Positions 37,001 to 51,200 of a stretch of 64,000 nucleotides of DNA are shown in pieces. Below the pieces are notes generated by a model. The model was given only the letters and a program-made list of their open reading frames with translations. It searched no databases and was not told the DNA's origin. The stretch is from Cinclus cinclus (lineage: Eukaryota > Chordata > Aves > Passeriformes > Cinclidae): positions 90,392,259-90,456,258 of the forward strand of contig NC_085047.1 of assembly GCF_963662255.1 (NCBI RefSeq), given 5' to 3'. The position numbers were made by a program, and so were the translations under genes. The stretch's first letter is position 1; the number at the start of each line of letters is the position of its first letter.

Positions 37001-38248
37001 GGCAGAAATTGAAACACTAACACAATATGAAAAGAGGAATGCCATTTAAATCAAAAATGTAAAGGGGCAGTCCGCTATGGTAACATAGGAAATCTTCCTA
37101 GCTCTCTTTTTCACTTTGTCTATAAAGTGTTTTGTTTCTCTGACTACAAGAAAATTGCATGCTTTTTTGACTAGGATTCCTTGATATGATGGTATTCCAG
37201 TTACTACCCTGAAGGTAAAGTTTGTACTAAAGGGTAAGTGTAGAAACTGAAGCAATCTGGGCCATATAGGATGTATATAGGAACTATTTTCTCCAGTGTA
37301 ATATTTTTTGTCCAAGGCATGTTTCAAAGCTTATGTCCACAGCAAGATAACAATGCTGCAAATTTAGCAGGTCTGATATCTAATCTCCAGCTGAAGTGAC
37401 AACCATAAACAAAAATGAAATTATCCCTGACAACAGGCTGACACTACTGGCACATCAGTCAGCTCTGATATGCTGATCACAGGACCCACTGATCAGTTTC
37501 AATATCCTGCCAGGAGCTGATGTATTTGTACTAAACCATTCAAATATGTTCTCTTCTCTCTGCACAAGCTGGATGCTGTTAGGCAGCAGCTTCTCTTCCC
37601 CAGTCCCCCTCCTCCTCAAGAAATATCTGGCATGCAGAGGTGCATAAGGCCTGGTCTGGTTGTCACTTCTTATATCCTGGTGCTAGGGCCATCATGAGAG
37701 GAACTCATCTGGAAGAAATTAGTCTTCAGGGGCTGCTGTGTTATGCATTGTTTTGAATTGCTAAAGTAAAAATACTTGGACAGCGCTGTTCCTCTGGTCT
37801 CTCTGAGCTCTGAGGATCTTATTTCAGGTACCATGAGCAGTGCTGGTTAAGTAAGCACGAAGTGCAGCATCTGCTTGGCTTTCTGGAGAGGTGTAGCCTG
37901 AACAGGCTCCCTCTCTATGAAAAATAGTTAGGGAAGCTTGGGGCTGCCCAAGCAAAGACTCCTCCTGGAACTGTCTTGGTGCAAGGGCTGCTTATGGTGG
38001 CGTTGCTTGATAGCTGCCTGTACAGGGCACATATCAGTCGAGAAAAATTCCTGCCCAGACAGCAGATGCCAGAGTAAGTATGTAATACAAATTGTGCAAA
38101 TTACAGATTTGAAATAAGAGCTTTAAAGAGCAATGAGAAACTTCAGTATAGTCATGTCAATGTGTTTGAGATTAGTTTTAACAAGCAGAGAAGACATAAG
38201 GAAGGGAGAGGGACAATTTTTCAAAAAATCTTTTGAGGATTAAGGAGT

Positions 38249-38292
38249 GAATCATAGAGTCATTTAGGTTCAAAAAGACCTAGATTTGTTTA
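38249..38292 (-). mobile_element. CR1 3'-tail remnant, minus strand
   Basis: The segment GAATCATAGAGTCATTTAGG at 38249-38268, followed by TTCAAAAAGACCT, matches the reverse complement of the end of CR1 elements, as at 2084-2130. Homology fades after about 38292. It is a very short, 5'-truncated or decayed copy. Confidence 0.6.
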
Positions 38293-41200
38293 AAAAAATC
38301 GAATTACAAGGAGGACCAAACTTAGAAACTTGGAAATCTTACAATATTGACAAGCACCACATCAAACTATATAAAACAGTCTCATAAAAGGTAATGTGGT
38401 CTTCTGCATATTGTGCAGGAGCCAAGCATGAAGTCTTTGAGCTGGATAATCTCTTGAGCACAGCACCAGGGGAAAATAAATTATGATCTTCTGGGCTGCT
38501 TTTATATCCTAGCCTGTTCTTTTCCTCACCCCCACAATTACCTCCACTTTTTTTTTTTTTTTTTGCGCCTCAGTTTTCACCCATCTTTCATGCTTCAAGT
38601 CTTCAAATAATCTCTTCTAAGAGGAAACCTCCTTGATAGACTGATTACATTGCAGGTTTTCAATAGACAGATTTCATGCACCATCCTCTGACACACCTAA
38701 CATAAGTAATCCTAGTTTCTAGCAGGAACAGGATGCTAGGTATCCAAGGCAGTGGCACAGATTAGGTGTGACAATTTTTATATTGGTTATACTTTCTTGC
38801 TATTTTACTGTCCATTTCCTTGAATTTCTGTCTCCTCTTCTCTGTTGTCTTCTGTAAATTGTCTCCTTTTTCAACCTTCCTCAGTTTCAGTTTAATTTCT
38901 CACTTCTATTTTCTTTTCTTCTATTCCACTTTTCAAATACACACAAATGCTTATATTTTTGCTGCTATGACCAATAGCCTATGGTGATTAACTTGGATTT
39001 AATTTTACATCATTGGATGCAATTTTCCTTGTGCTGTTGAGAGGAGTGAATGCACCGAGTCTCATAATTGCTCTCCATGTATAGAGAGGGCATTTCAGGA
39101 GTCAATGCTTGTCCCAGGCATGCATTTCTCCACACACCCATTTCCGGACAGAACCCACATTTATCAGCTTTCAGGGCATCTTTTCAAGCCTCCAATTTCT
39201 TGACATAACAGTGATGGTATATCTTCAAAGTTCAATATTTCCTTAGAGCTGATGGCCTGCCTACAGCCTGGGTTACCCTGTGTTACCTCTGTGTTTTACC
39301 ACAATCTGAGGCAGTCTCGTCACACTGTCACTGAATGAGTTATTCTGGCCAAATTCAGACCCTTATATGCTTATGTTACTCAAGGTTCCCGTGGTAAAAA
39401 TTTTAGCCTGTAAATAATCCCGTCCCAATTTAGACATCTGAATACTCAGATGATTTGCAGTCTAAAAGAGTTCTGAGCTGAGATAGAGGCAAGATGAATC
39501 CCACCTACCCACTGAAATGGAATGGAACAAGGAAGCTGATGCCCTTGGCTTAGGCTAAGCATAAAACCCAAGTACTGCCTTTTATGAAGAAAGGTGACCT
39601 TCACTCATTATGTAGGCATTCAGCAACTATCCAGAATGAAGGGATGTGCAAGGCCCATGGTGTACGAGCTGATTTTTATGGTGACAATTTTGCATGTTCA
39701 TGGTAGGAGGCAATGAGAAGTTGGAAGGATGCACAAGACACAGCCAGGGCAAACGCTGAGAGCACAGACTAAGGGACAGGCACAAGGAGGAGGCACTTTG
39801 GACTGAATGGTAGATGAGAAAACCTTGGGAATTTGGTTACGTTTCTGTGTGTTTGACATCTGCTTTTCTGAAGGAAACCAGATTTTGTGAGTGAAATACA
39901 TGGGCTGACATCAAAGCCAACCTGAATCCACCTATTTTTTTTGCATCAAATGGAACATCCTGCAGTAGCATTTTGTGCCATTAGGGTCACCACTGAGACT
40001 ATGTGGTAGCCCTCATTATTGTTTCTTTCAGGTCCTGAAGCATCAATGAGACCTGCCATTTGTCTGATAGGAGTGTATCATCCTTTGCAAGAAAATTTAT
40101 TGCATGTTTACTTTCACTTTCTGGGCATCAAATGTTTACTAACAGCAGATATTTTGGATTAGCAACATTTTTTGCACATCTACTATACCAATTACTGACA
40201 AACAACTGAGTTCTCCTAATGATGATTATTCTGGGACACAAACACTTTGTATTCTAAAGTATATTTTCTCAGCCTTTATCAATGTCTGGGAAGTTGAAAA
40301 TCACACTGCTTTTAACAAATGAAGGACACACAATTTCTTTTGTGTTTTGATGAATGTAAAGGAGCCACAAGTTCTTATGCCTTCTGCTGTCCAAGCTACA
40401 ATGGTGCTCAAACTGAGGATCTGGATTGTGGAAGGAAAATAACACATGACTGGAAGGAAAAGAGCACAAAAATAGCAACAGAAGAAAGCTTTTCAGTTTG
40501 CATTTTCTTAGGCTGTGTATGTCTCCAGTAAATAGAAGTGGCACAGTGGCAGGCAGCTCAGACTCACCCTGGCAGCCAAACAGAAATTAATGGCAATTTC
40601 TTTCTTGAGTAAGGATATTAGGAAAATCACATGTGCATATAGGAACAGTAGAACCAAGAGAAAGGCAGGCCACAGGCCCTGGATCAGTTCATGTCAGGTA
40701 GGCTACATATGAGCCAGTGTCTGAGGAAATGGAATTAAACATGCTTTACTGGGACACCACAGCTGGGAGCAATGGGATTATCTGGGAAATGCTTCCCATT
40801 ACCCAGGCCTCAAATGTGCAGCAGTGGCATACAGAGCCACAAACCAAGACAGATTCAAGCAAAGATCAAAAATGGTGCTCAAACAACACTGGACCATTCA
40901 GCAATACTGCACATCACATAAGTAAAAGCTCCTATCTGAGGTGACTTTCCAGGCTCTACATGCAGTGAAATGAGTGTTGCTCCTGAAAAAACCAAAAGCA
41001 ATATAGCCTAAAAAGAATATTTTGAATTTTTCTGTGGGCTGTCTAGGAAGAACAGGAAAACTTATATACCAATATAGGCATCTCTATAACTACAGGCAGT
41101 CTATTCCTTACTGGGTGCCATTTTGTGAAGACTGGGCACAACTTTCCTGCCACTGGCTGCCCTATTTAACTTGCTGCTTCATAAATAAGGAAATTTCATA

Positions 41201-44200
41201 ATGCACCAGTGTCTTCTGGGGGAAGCCAGCACTCGTTTGCTGCTTGTTGCACATTGCACTAGGCTGTTTGACATTTTTTCACAGACCCTGTGATATCTTC
41301 TTTCCAGTATAAAGGATATTTTTTTTGCCAATCAGAATCTGATGATCTGCCTTCTACTAGCTTGTTTTATAGGTTTCTTTTAGAAACAAACAGAGAAAAA
41401 AATATATGTAGGTATAGTACAACAGAATGTATAAATTAATTTATGAGTGGGACTTCTTTACAGAAGACAGCAGGTATCTCTATTCTTCTAATATATGTCT
41501 AAGTGGAAGAAGCTTCAGATGGCTGATGACTAGATTTGGTTGCTAAAAGGTGTCTATCCTTCAACATTTGCAAATTCATAATTTTCAGGCAGAGTTGTAT
41601 TCCTAAAGATCTATGATCGGCTTATTTGTTACAACACAGAAAATGAAAGAGGTGCATAGAAAACTCATGTGGTTGTACTATCAATTATTTCATGGTGTTC
41701 TTTGGATATTTCTATGCTTACAAAACATGAGGATTACGGAGCAAGAAATTTTTTTGGCTGCAACTTTTCAGTAAACCTATTACTGTAACATATCTGGCAG
41801 TTTGCACTGTATGCTTAAGGAACATTGTATCCTAACATGTAAGAATGCTCTTTGGATGGGAAAAAAAATCACCTTATGAGCAACTGGCATACTAAAAGCA
41901 TTTTCGCTCTTCATATCTCTTACATATTCATATTTTAACTAAAAATTACTATCCTGAAGTGTGACATCTTTTTCCCCTATTTTACATGGAAATTCTTCTT
42001 TCACAGTTCAAAGTCAAGACATTCCAGACTGAAAGAGAATAGTATAAAAATGCACACTGACGTAGATTTTCAGAACTGATCATCAGTTTAAGACTGTACT
42101 AGCCATTTATGTGGGGTTTCCAGTTTACTAGAAGTTAAAATTTATTAGCTCTTTTTGTAAAGTACCATGCTAATCAAGGTAAATTAACTAATGAAATTTC
42201 TTGATTGCTAGGCAGTTTACCATTTCAGAGGTGCTGTAAATAGAACTAGTTTAGGAAACATTTTCTGACAGTAGATCAGCTAAAACTGTTACTTGTGCTG
42301 GGAGAAGATAATTTTTTCTTTCATGCTTTTTCATATGTAAATTCTCATGTCTTTTCAGTAAATAACTAGTTCATATTGCTCTATTGGATTTTTTTCCCTT
42401 TCTTGCACTTTTCCCTTCAAGATTTGATTATATTAATCCTGATAAAAAATTATGTGTGCTACTGCCCTGTCTGCTACTCTGGCACAGTACAGAGGTATAA
42501 TGCATGGACTACAATCCAGAAACCTAAGCCTGCTGCACCAATTAGAAATAGTTCCAGCAGGACTGATAGTCAGACTCCATTCTGAGTGCATATTTTATGT
42601 TCTAGACATATGTATATAGTGTTAACAGGAAAGACTAATGAACATTATTCTTCCTTAAGAGTGAAATTCAGACACACATAAAAATGTATTAAGTCAAGCT
42701 AAGTGAACTTTCATATTATTCCACAGCAGGTAGTGGAGATGAAATCAAATCTTCATTGTCTGTGACAGTGCTTCAACTCTGATGATGGCGAGTGAGGTCT
42801 ACCCTAAACTCTGGCCCTGTGGCCTCTTCAACAGCATTTTCTCCCAGCCAGTCCACATTCATTTGAGAAGGGGATCATCTCGGGGGAAGTTAGCTCAGAG
42901 GACATGTGGCTGCATAGGTTAAGGTATCACCTCTCAGTTGTCTACACAAACTGGAGATGCAGAGCTGAAGTCTGCTTCATCTTTTGCTCATTTCTTCAAC
43001 CCCAGAAAAATGTTCTGCATAAATGAAAGTATGTAACAGAGGACTGCACAAACAGTCTGTGTGCCAGGCTTGAGCTCTTTACATGACAATATAAATTCTC
43101 ATCTGCAGCCCATGACACCTCCAAGAACAGAGACCACAGTTTCTGCCAAAGCCCTCCTAGCAATGCTGGCACCAGTGCTTTGTGCTGCTTAAGCCAGATG
43201 CTTCTTATTAAAGAAAGTTATTGGAAACATATAACATAACTAAGAAACTAACATTATCTGTGTTCATATCTGGCCAAGCTGTACAGAATTCAAGGCTGGT
43301 TTGCTTTAGGAGTGGGCTGGAATTCCTGATTCTCTGAAAGACATGGTAAGTGAGGTTGGAGGACTAGAGTTAACTTAGGGGAGGAGATGTGGCTGTGAGG
43401 CTGTTCATCAAGTGAAACTTTTTCAGGGTGATGTGACGCTAGAGTGAAAGTCTCCTGCTGGAAGGGAGGAAGCAGAACTCACAGGCAGGCAGAAGGAGGA
43501 TACATATGGATAAGAAATGATTTTAATCCTGAAGTATTTATGTATTTCTATTTGCCCTTTGTATATTATCTGATCTGCTCTTGCACAATGGTTCAGATAT
43601 CACTAAACATTTGTAGTTCTATGCGAATCTGCAGACACCTGGCTTGTGTTCTGGTGATACTGCCGGTAACACAGATAGCCTGGTTAGAAAAGTTAAAACC
43701 TAATAACAATTGTTCTGTGTACCCCCAATCCCTATGTTTCTGCTTTCAATTCCTCTCTCTTGTTTTGAAAGACTGCCTGCCTTGCCTGCTTTATTTCTGA
43801 TCTTTTCCATTTCCAGTAAGGAGCTGTCTAGAGTGAGAATCCTACCTCTGCTTTTACATATCCTCTGTCTTCTGCAATATTCAATAGTGTTGGTATGGTT
43901 TTGGTGAGATATAATTTTTGTTTTATACCTTTTCAATCTTGTTTTCTCCAGACTTTGTCTCTTTCCCTTGAGAAGCTGTCCAGCCTAAAAAAACAAAAAT
44001 GTAGTCCTTAAAAAAGCCAAACCACAAACGAAACAACAAAACCTTGAGAGTCAGGTTTTGGGAAAGTAAAAAATATGTGCAGTGTGATAACTAAGCATGG
44101 GCAGCTCTGCTGTGTGGCAGAGATTGCAAGCTGGATGCTTTTCTTATGCTCATACTCATTGTAGTTATCTTTCCAGTTTCTCACAGCTCATAAATTATAC

Positions 44201-44898
44201 ACGCCTGCAAACTCTGCCAGTTGGAATTTAGAATTTTGTCCTTTTACCACTGGGAGAATTTGAACAATTAATGAAGTAGTGACAACTGGTGTTTCCACCC
44301 TTCCTGGGGAGACAGGGACAAAACACATCCAATGTGGATGCAATTTTCAGTTACCAATGCCTCCATGTGAAATTCCTTAGGCCTAAATCTGGAAGAAGAG
44401 CAACCTGTTTAAATATTCCATTTCTAAATATTTTTACCAAAAAACAGTGCAGGAAAAATAGTATTATGAGGAAGCCATCCTGCTCTCCTGTTCCCCTGGG
44501 TGACAAACATAACCAGAGCTTTTGCTGTTCTTTGTTTTTTGTTACAGCCACGCTCCAGACACACATGCTCTGTGCTGCTGTAAATACACTGCTTCAAATG
44601 TCAGACCTGATTTACTCTGTTTTTTGGAAAGAGAACAAAGAAAGTCAGTTTTTTTACCCATTAATGACAATAAACAGCAGTTATTCGAAAATAGCCCAGA
44701 CAGGGGACTAAATAAAAAGGGTGTTGCTTCTGCAGTTAACTAATATCCATAATACTCCTAGTAGCTGTTACTCATAGTGTAAGCACTTCCATGGGCATTA
44801 ACAGTGTCACAGCTTGTCAAAGAGTAGTCTTATGAGCCAAGCCTTGAAGAACAAAACACTTGTGTGTCCTAAATTTCCACTGTAGCGATGACAAGTGT
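38293..44898. other. Unique AT-rich DNA
   Basis: No gene or long repeat was recognised. A 17-base T-run lies at 38548-38564. Open frames do not exceed 140 codons. The 43444-43800 and 44289-44711 frames show no domain and no codon-level features that I would trust. Confidence 0.55.
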
Positions 44899-45487
44899 TG
44901 TGGTTTAATCTCAGCTGGCAACAAAGCACCACACTACTGCTCTCTCACACAACCTCCTCCCTGCCCCCAGAGGGGAGGAGACCTGGAATGGAAAGGTAAA
45001 CCTCATGGGATAAGATAAAAATAACTTAATAATTGAAACAAAATATAATTATAAACATGCTAATAATATTAATAATTGCAATTATAAGGGGAGGGAGAAA
45101 GAATAACAGGACCCAAGAGACAAAAGTGATGTCACAATACAATTGCTCCCCATCTGCTGACTAATACCCATCCCATCCCTGAGCAGGGATTGGCTCCTTC
45201 TGGGTAATTCCCCCAGTTTAGGTACTTGAGATGATGTTCTATGATATAAAATACTCCTTTGGCCAGTTTGGTCTGCAGTACAAACTATGCTCTCTCCTGG
45301 CTTTTTGTTCAGCTCCTCATTGATAGAGCATGAGACGCTGAAAAATGCCTAACTAAGGGTAAGAACTACTTAACAACTGTCAAAGCATCAGTGTGTTATC
45401 AGCATTATCCTCAAACAGAATCCAAAACACAGCACTGAACAAACTACTACAAATTGGAGTAACTCTGTCCCAGCCAAATTCAGGACA
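44899..45487 (-). mobile_element. ERV LTR, minus orientation, probably solo
   Basis: On the plus strand the block starts TGTGGTTTAATCTCAGCTGG (44899-44918) and ends CCAGCCAAATTCAGGACA (45470-45487), which gives TG...CA termini. This matches a common bird LTR family whose sense strand begins TGTCCTG and ends with the complement of the first block, so the element lies on the minus strand. Internal family landmarks are the GATAAGATAAAAATAACTTA segment (45010-45029, normally near the polyadenylation region) and CTCCTTTGGCCAGTTTGG (45254-45271). No retroviral coding sequence flanks it. I could not find a matching target duplication at the two ends, so one flank has changed or the copy is rearranged. 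Confidence 0.8.
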
Positions 45488-47574
45488 ATAAGAAATGTCA
45501 CTGTCCTGAAACACAAATGGAAAAACTGAACATGATCTGCTAACTCAGATGTCACACATTCAAGCAGATTTTTTTTGGGTGCATTTGCAAGGCATAACAC
45601 AGGGCTTTATGAGGTTATCCAGGCTAGTGTGGACCTTGGAAGAAGCATGGTGCTATTCAGAAAGTCTCCATCGAGGTGAACATACCCTCCTAATGTAGCT
45701 ATGTTACTAGCAGCAACTCAATATTGCACCTTATTGTTAAACCTGGAAAGCCACATTTAGAATTTAGTACTTCTACTTATATAGACCCAATATAGATGTG
45801 CCTCAGAAGCCTGTGTTTGGATTCCTATTTTTAAAAATCTTGCCTGCAAGGTTTTGCACCAAAAATTGAATAGTAGTCAAACTATCCTATCTAAATATGT
45901 TAAAATAGACTTAATCCTGTAAATATGCAAGGCATCATGCAACTCAGTGTTTTCAAACAGATTAAATCCTATATAAAAGGGGGGTGTACTCTACAAAAAC
46001 ATGAGGCAACTGTAATAAATTTAAGTGAAACTGAAATGTCTAAATTCTTATGCATGATGCTGCTTCACACTTCTGCTTGCTGCATCTCATTCTTCTGTGC
46101 TTATTCAAAGCTTGTACCTTCCTAGGAATGAAAACCTCAGCCTCAAAATTGAAAATTTCATGGAAACAACCTTAATGGTGACATCTTCTGAGTGCCCTCT
46201 TACAACTAGCAGCATAAATTTTTTTCACATGGTGTGTACATAATTTTCTACAATGTCTAAACAATGCAGCACAGCCAACAGCCTTGTTTCTGTTAATTGC
46301 CAGATCCTCACTTTCTTAAATCTTCTGAATAAAATATCACAGCTGATGCTGTCAGGCTAAGAATCTCACAGCATGATTTTGGGGCCAAGTCAAACACAAA
46401 TTACCTTGTGTTCACACTTGCAGCTCCTTATTTTTTTTGTTTGTTTGTTTGCTCTGTATCTGTGGAATAAGAGCTTTGAATTTGTTCTGATATGTTAGTG
46501 TTTATTCCATGTACAGGGACACCAATTTCTGAATCACTTGGCTTGTGAAACTGTATTGTGAGTAAAATCCCACTTCTTGCTTCTGGCCCTGACTTGCTGC
46601 TGCCTGGGCTCTAGGCACTGCACACCAAAATGTCACCAGGGACACCACAAGAAAAATGGTTTCTGTTTGGCAGCTCTTTCTTTGTTAAACAACAGTAGTG
46701 CTAACTCCAACATACCACTTTTTCATATATACGGCTTTCATGCCTTCTGCAAAATTTCTGTCTCCTTTAGTTCAGAATTACCCCTAGCTGCCTGGCCCAA
46801 AGCACTGCCTGTCTTGATTTCTATTGCAGCCTGATGGCTCGAGGCAGGCATGGCAAACCAAATCACCTCCCTCATCTTCATTTCACGCTCCCTCTGGTGC
46901 AAACTTCTGTGGGTTTCAGCAGTTCTGGTACTCTCACTGGTATCAGACATCTTGGCTTCTGCATCTCTGGAGGCATATTTGTCATGTGAGCTAATGCCAC
47001 AGTTCTCACCTTACACTTAATTCAAACCCCAGCCTGTGAAAAGCAATGCCTTGTTTCACCCACACTGCCAAGCCCTCCTGGGGAAGGTGGGAGACAGAAA
47101 GAACCATTGCCACTTGCTTTGCACTACAGGATGCTCTTGGCCCCATGGAACTCCCAGATTCTGCTGCTGCAAAAGGGAGCCTAAATATGGAGTGGCATCC
47201 CACCACCACCCATGAGGAACACATAGCACTTCAGACCCTCCTTAAGGCAACAAGAAAAATGGAAAAACTAAAATCAAGGCAAAGAGGTGTAGCTTGATGT
47301 TGCCTTCAGCATTCCCGTGGCTCAGATAGGTGTCTCACTGTGCCAAAAGAGCTGAGGTCTTCGGGTCCAAAGCAGCATGTGTTAGCATCATTGCTGTCTG
47401 GGTCAGTTCTCTTCTCCTGTCCCTGAACCCTCAGTGAGGACTGTCCCTGGCTCTTGGTATGGGTGTGCAGTCCCACACACTCAGCCTTCACAGACTGTAG
47501 CTTCAGCGGCCTCCAGGTGCCCATTAAAAAAAAAACCAGTACCCACAACTTGGCAAGACATTAGGTTGACGGTT

Positions 47575-47760
47575 CAATTTAACAAAGCTCATTTCACCTC
47601 ACTGTGAACCAGTCTGCCAAACAAAGCAATTAGAACCAAAAGTACCTCATTATTTTTATTTAGTTTTAATGCTCAAGCTTGTCCCCTTGATCCTTTGAAT
47701 TATAAAGCAATTATGGAGCTTTATTGAACTGTAGCTACCATGGAGCCAGTAATGATCTCC
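47575..47760. promoter_or_regulatory. Candidate conserved non-coding element
   Basis: Non-repetitive sequence with balanced complexity, AT-rich core motifs (CAATTA, AATTAT, TTTAATG) and no open frame. It looks by eye like enhancer-type conserved elements of vertebrate gene deserts. Conservation cannot be judged here. Confidence 0.18.
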
Positions 47761-48185
47761 TTCTAGGCATCCTTCATGATAATCTGTCTAGATTATCCCA
47801 CACCAAGTTCCATCTTCAAGTAGCAGGTATTCCTAGCCTTCCTATGAGGTGTATCAGGATGCTTCAATGAGTCTTTCTGGGCTTCTGCTGCCAGAGAAAT
47901 TTGTGAAGGGGAAAAATGAACTTCAAGAAGCTGCCACTCCTATTTACTGTTCTTTCCTTTGAGGCAGGGGGAGAGAAATGGTGTTTGTGGCACTTCTCTT
48001 TATCTCTGCGGAACATCTGTTCCTCAAGATTGTTTTGTCTAAGGATTTCCTACAGTTGTTTTCCAAAACCAAAATTAACAAATTAGACTTTGGTCCCTTC
48101 CCTCTAATAAACTTCACACGAGCATGGTTCAAATGCTTTAGATTTATTTGTCCTGGAGTTTGTAAATATCTTTTTGAAGAATGTT

Positions 48186-48230
48186 AGGGTTCTTTGGTTT
48201 TGTTTGGGTTTGGATTTGAGTTTGGGTTAG
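48186..48230. repeat. G/T-rich low-complexity tract
   Basis: Irregular TTTGGG and TTTGG units on the plus strand. It is similar in style to the tracts at 18441-18550 and 52167-52280. Confidence 0.7.
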
Positions 48231-48253
48231 TTTCTTTCAGTTGCTCATTTGAT

Positions 48254-48290
48254 CATTTCATTTCATTTCATTTCATTTCATTTCATTTCA
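48254..48290. repeat. (CATTT)n microsatellite, about 7 copies
   Basis: Perfect CATTT pentanucleotide units in direct array, bounded by unique sequence on both sides. Confidence 0.95.
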
Positions 48291-51200
48291 TAATCATTCA
48301 AACCTTGTTAGCTGCAGCCTTATCATAGGAATTTTTTTCTCACCTCTACTGAGATAAGCAGATCTAATGTTTTCTTGGTTGATTGGTTGGTTAGACAGAT
48401 TGGCCTCCATTGTATAATGGATAATGAGTGTCTGGAAATAGGCTCCATGCAGTAGTTAATGAATGGAATCACAGGGATTTGAACTACTAGTACCATTAAT
48501 TTTGCAAGCAACATGGCATTATCTGTATTCTATATTTAAAAGAATGGTGCTGGTACTGCAGGATGATGAGTTGAAGGTAGTATTGGTTTTGCTCCTAAAT
48601 TCCCTTAAAAACACTTTCCCTCTTCCCTCCTTCCCCCCAACCCAAGAGTAGAAGGCTTGGATTTGCTTGCTAATGGATCTTTTCTGCTATCTCAGATGTG
48701 TTCGTATGATGATATTGTCAATGGAACAATGGGAGTAGACAAAGTTTGTGAGTGATGGATACCAATGTGCCACTCTGGTTCTAAGTGGATCCTGCACTAA
48801 ATATGGAGGAATTGTTTGCCATGGGAAACAAAGTAAAATAATCACACTGTCACTTAAAATAATTTGAAAATATATTCAAAATACATTGAAAATGTATTGC
48901 TGTAACCAGCTCTGCTTTCTGTCTTATGCTCTTTTTCCAGTTGGACAGCTTTCACCCTTCTTTGTTCATTCTAAGATGAGCCATTTTCTCCAGCCTTCTT
49001 CAAACTACCAAGAAGCAACTCAAAGTTTGTCTGAAAATCCAGATGGAAGATTAAAAAATCTACATATCTTAAATGAGATGGATGAGTAATGCAGCTTACT
49101 TGGCTAAATCACTCAGCAATCCAAATTACATGCCACATGTTACTCCTTAAGCTAGTCAAGAACAGTTTCCTTCTTCTTTTTTTTTAATTAATTCAGTCTA
49201 AATGCCTTTCATAACTTCAGAGCTGAAAAGAAAACACTGCTGTAAACACTATTTTGATTTCATCTGACCTTTGCATTATGAGATCAGCTCTTAAGATACG
49301 TTATCTGGAAATATGATGGTCCTTAAATTGTTCCTCAAACACACCTGACAATGGGATATTGAGTTAGAAAAATATGCTCAGGAAATTCAAAGGGGATCTT
49401 TGTTGAAAGTAAGGCAGTACATTGTATCTGTACTGTATCTATAGTGCCTCCGAAAGCATATTTCACTGGTGCTTCCCAATGAGCATAGCAGAAGAAATGT
49501 TTGCCTGCTTTGTGCACCATTCTCATAAAGAAATAAAATTGTCATTTTTAAATATAACATTGCATCTACTTCCAATTTCTAAAGCTATGTTCTTCAATTT
49601 TCCAGCACAAAAATACCAATCCTATAAGCTTCAGCAATGTCAGGTAACGTCTGTGGGGAGTTCAATCAATAAATAAGCTGTATTCTGCTGCCAAACATTT
49701 TCACCATCAAATGAGTTTGTTTAATGCTGTGAAAGCGACCAACTATACTGTGTCACTCAAGAGAAAAGGAAATTTGCTGTCTCAAAGCATAGGGAAAGGA
49801 AAATGATGGCTTATAATTATTTCCCTTGAGCTTAATCAGTGGGTTTGTGGATAACCATAGAGGTAAGAATTGCTGCCTCCTGGGATCTGACCTCAGAAGC
49901 ACTCAATAGGGACGTCTGGACTCTGCAACAGGAGGTAACTTAACACCAGACATGCCCCTGAAAGAGAACTGAAGTAGCAATTTCAACAAATGGGACCGCC
50001 AAATTTTCTGTATGTAGGGAAAAGACATGAGTGATTTTTAACGTAAAAGAATCATGGTGCTTGCTCTAATAGTAAGCTCTAGGGAGCTGTTTGAATCTCT
50101 AGCAAGAAGGCAGCAGCTTGGAAAAGACCTCTTGAGACTTTTGTTCTGTCCTGAGCCTTGGCTTGGGTCACCTTATTGACCTCTGATTGAATGCATCTAA
50201 AAACAGGAGTTATGAGATGAGGGGATCTGGATTTATCTTGAGGCTTGTTACAACAATTCTGTTAGAACTAACTGAAGGAGACCTTTTTGCATCTAACTAT
50301 TTGAGTTTTCTTTTTAAGACTGTCATCATAAATAAAGCTTTAGTTGAGCTAAAGAGGTATTCAGTTTTATTCTGTCTTTCTTAGCATAAAAACTGTAATA
50401 TTCAGTAAAGTTTCTGTGTTTTTCAGACTAATATTTTGACTCTTCTCCCTGTCCTGGACTATTGCAACTTGTATACTCCCTTCAGTGTTCCCAGTGGAGA
50501 GCAAGAGAAACAAGGATATAGAACAGCTGTTCTGCACAGGCTCCCTGTCCCCTGAAACAGCCCTTGTCTACTCTGTTCTGTCCCTACAACCAGGTTCAAT
50601 ATCCCTGGGGTGGATGAAATTAATCATAGATCACTGAATGTTTTTGCTTCAGCTGAGACACAATTTCTGGTTCTTTAAAGGGGGCACAGTATACCCCCTT
50701 GTACACAATTTTGTTGAAATAGATTTTAATATAAAATATACTAAATAGGAACATAAGAACATGCAGTACACCAAAATCTTCTCCTGTTTCACACAGCCTG
50801 TTTCAGCCAAATGCACCAACTTTGGTTTGGGAATCAAGCACAGCAGTATTGTGGACTATTGTTTTGATCATTTTCTGCTGAAGGTGCTAGCTGTCAGCGA
50901 TGTGAGTAGGTTTCTGGACAGAAAGAAAAATCTGCGAGAATATATCTTGTTAGGGCACTTCTCAGCTCACCACAGATTCACCTTATTGTGTCAACTGTCA
51001 GAAACAAACACTTACTGCAGTCAGTTGTGTGCAGCTGATAGAACTGCCAAAGAAATTGGTGTTTCTCAGTAGTGTTGATATAATTGCCACATACATTCCC
51101 AGACACTGATTCCAGAAATGGTATGCTGAGTCTTTTCGTCAAATACTTGGATGAAGAAATAGTATTTATTGAGAAGATCAGTAGTAGATGGGGGAACAGA

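Larger units (their letters stand above)
30430..38248. other. Unique DNA, mixed composition, no recognised gene
   Basis: Mostly AT-rich sequence without recognisable genes. Two locally GC-richer parts occur, at about 34920-35260 and 35780-35985. Each gives an open frame of 84 to 104 codons without a recognisable domain. Simple repeats at 32201-32263, a C-run at 34073-34082 and an inverted repeat at 33394-33453 are listed separately. Confidence 0.5.

Noticed and set aside
44289..44711. 140-codon plus-strand frame
   Set aside because: No domain and low-complexity surroundings. An overlapping frame exists on the other strand.
44890..45495. Possible 6-bp target duplication GACAAG/GACAAT around the LTR
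   Set aside because: It would require the LTR to lack its normal TG...CA termini on both sides and still has a mismatch.
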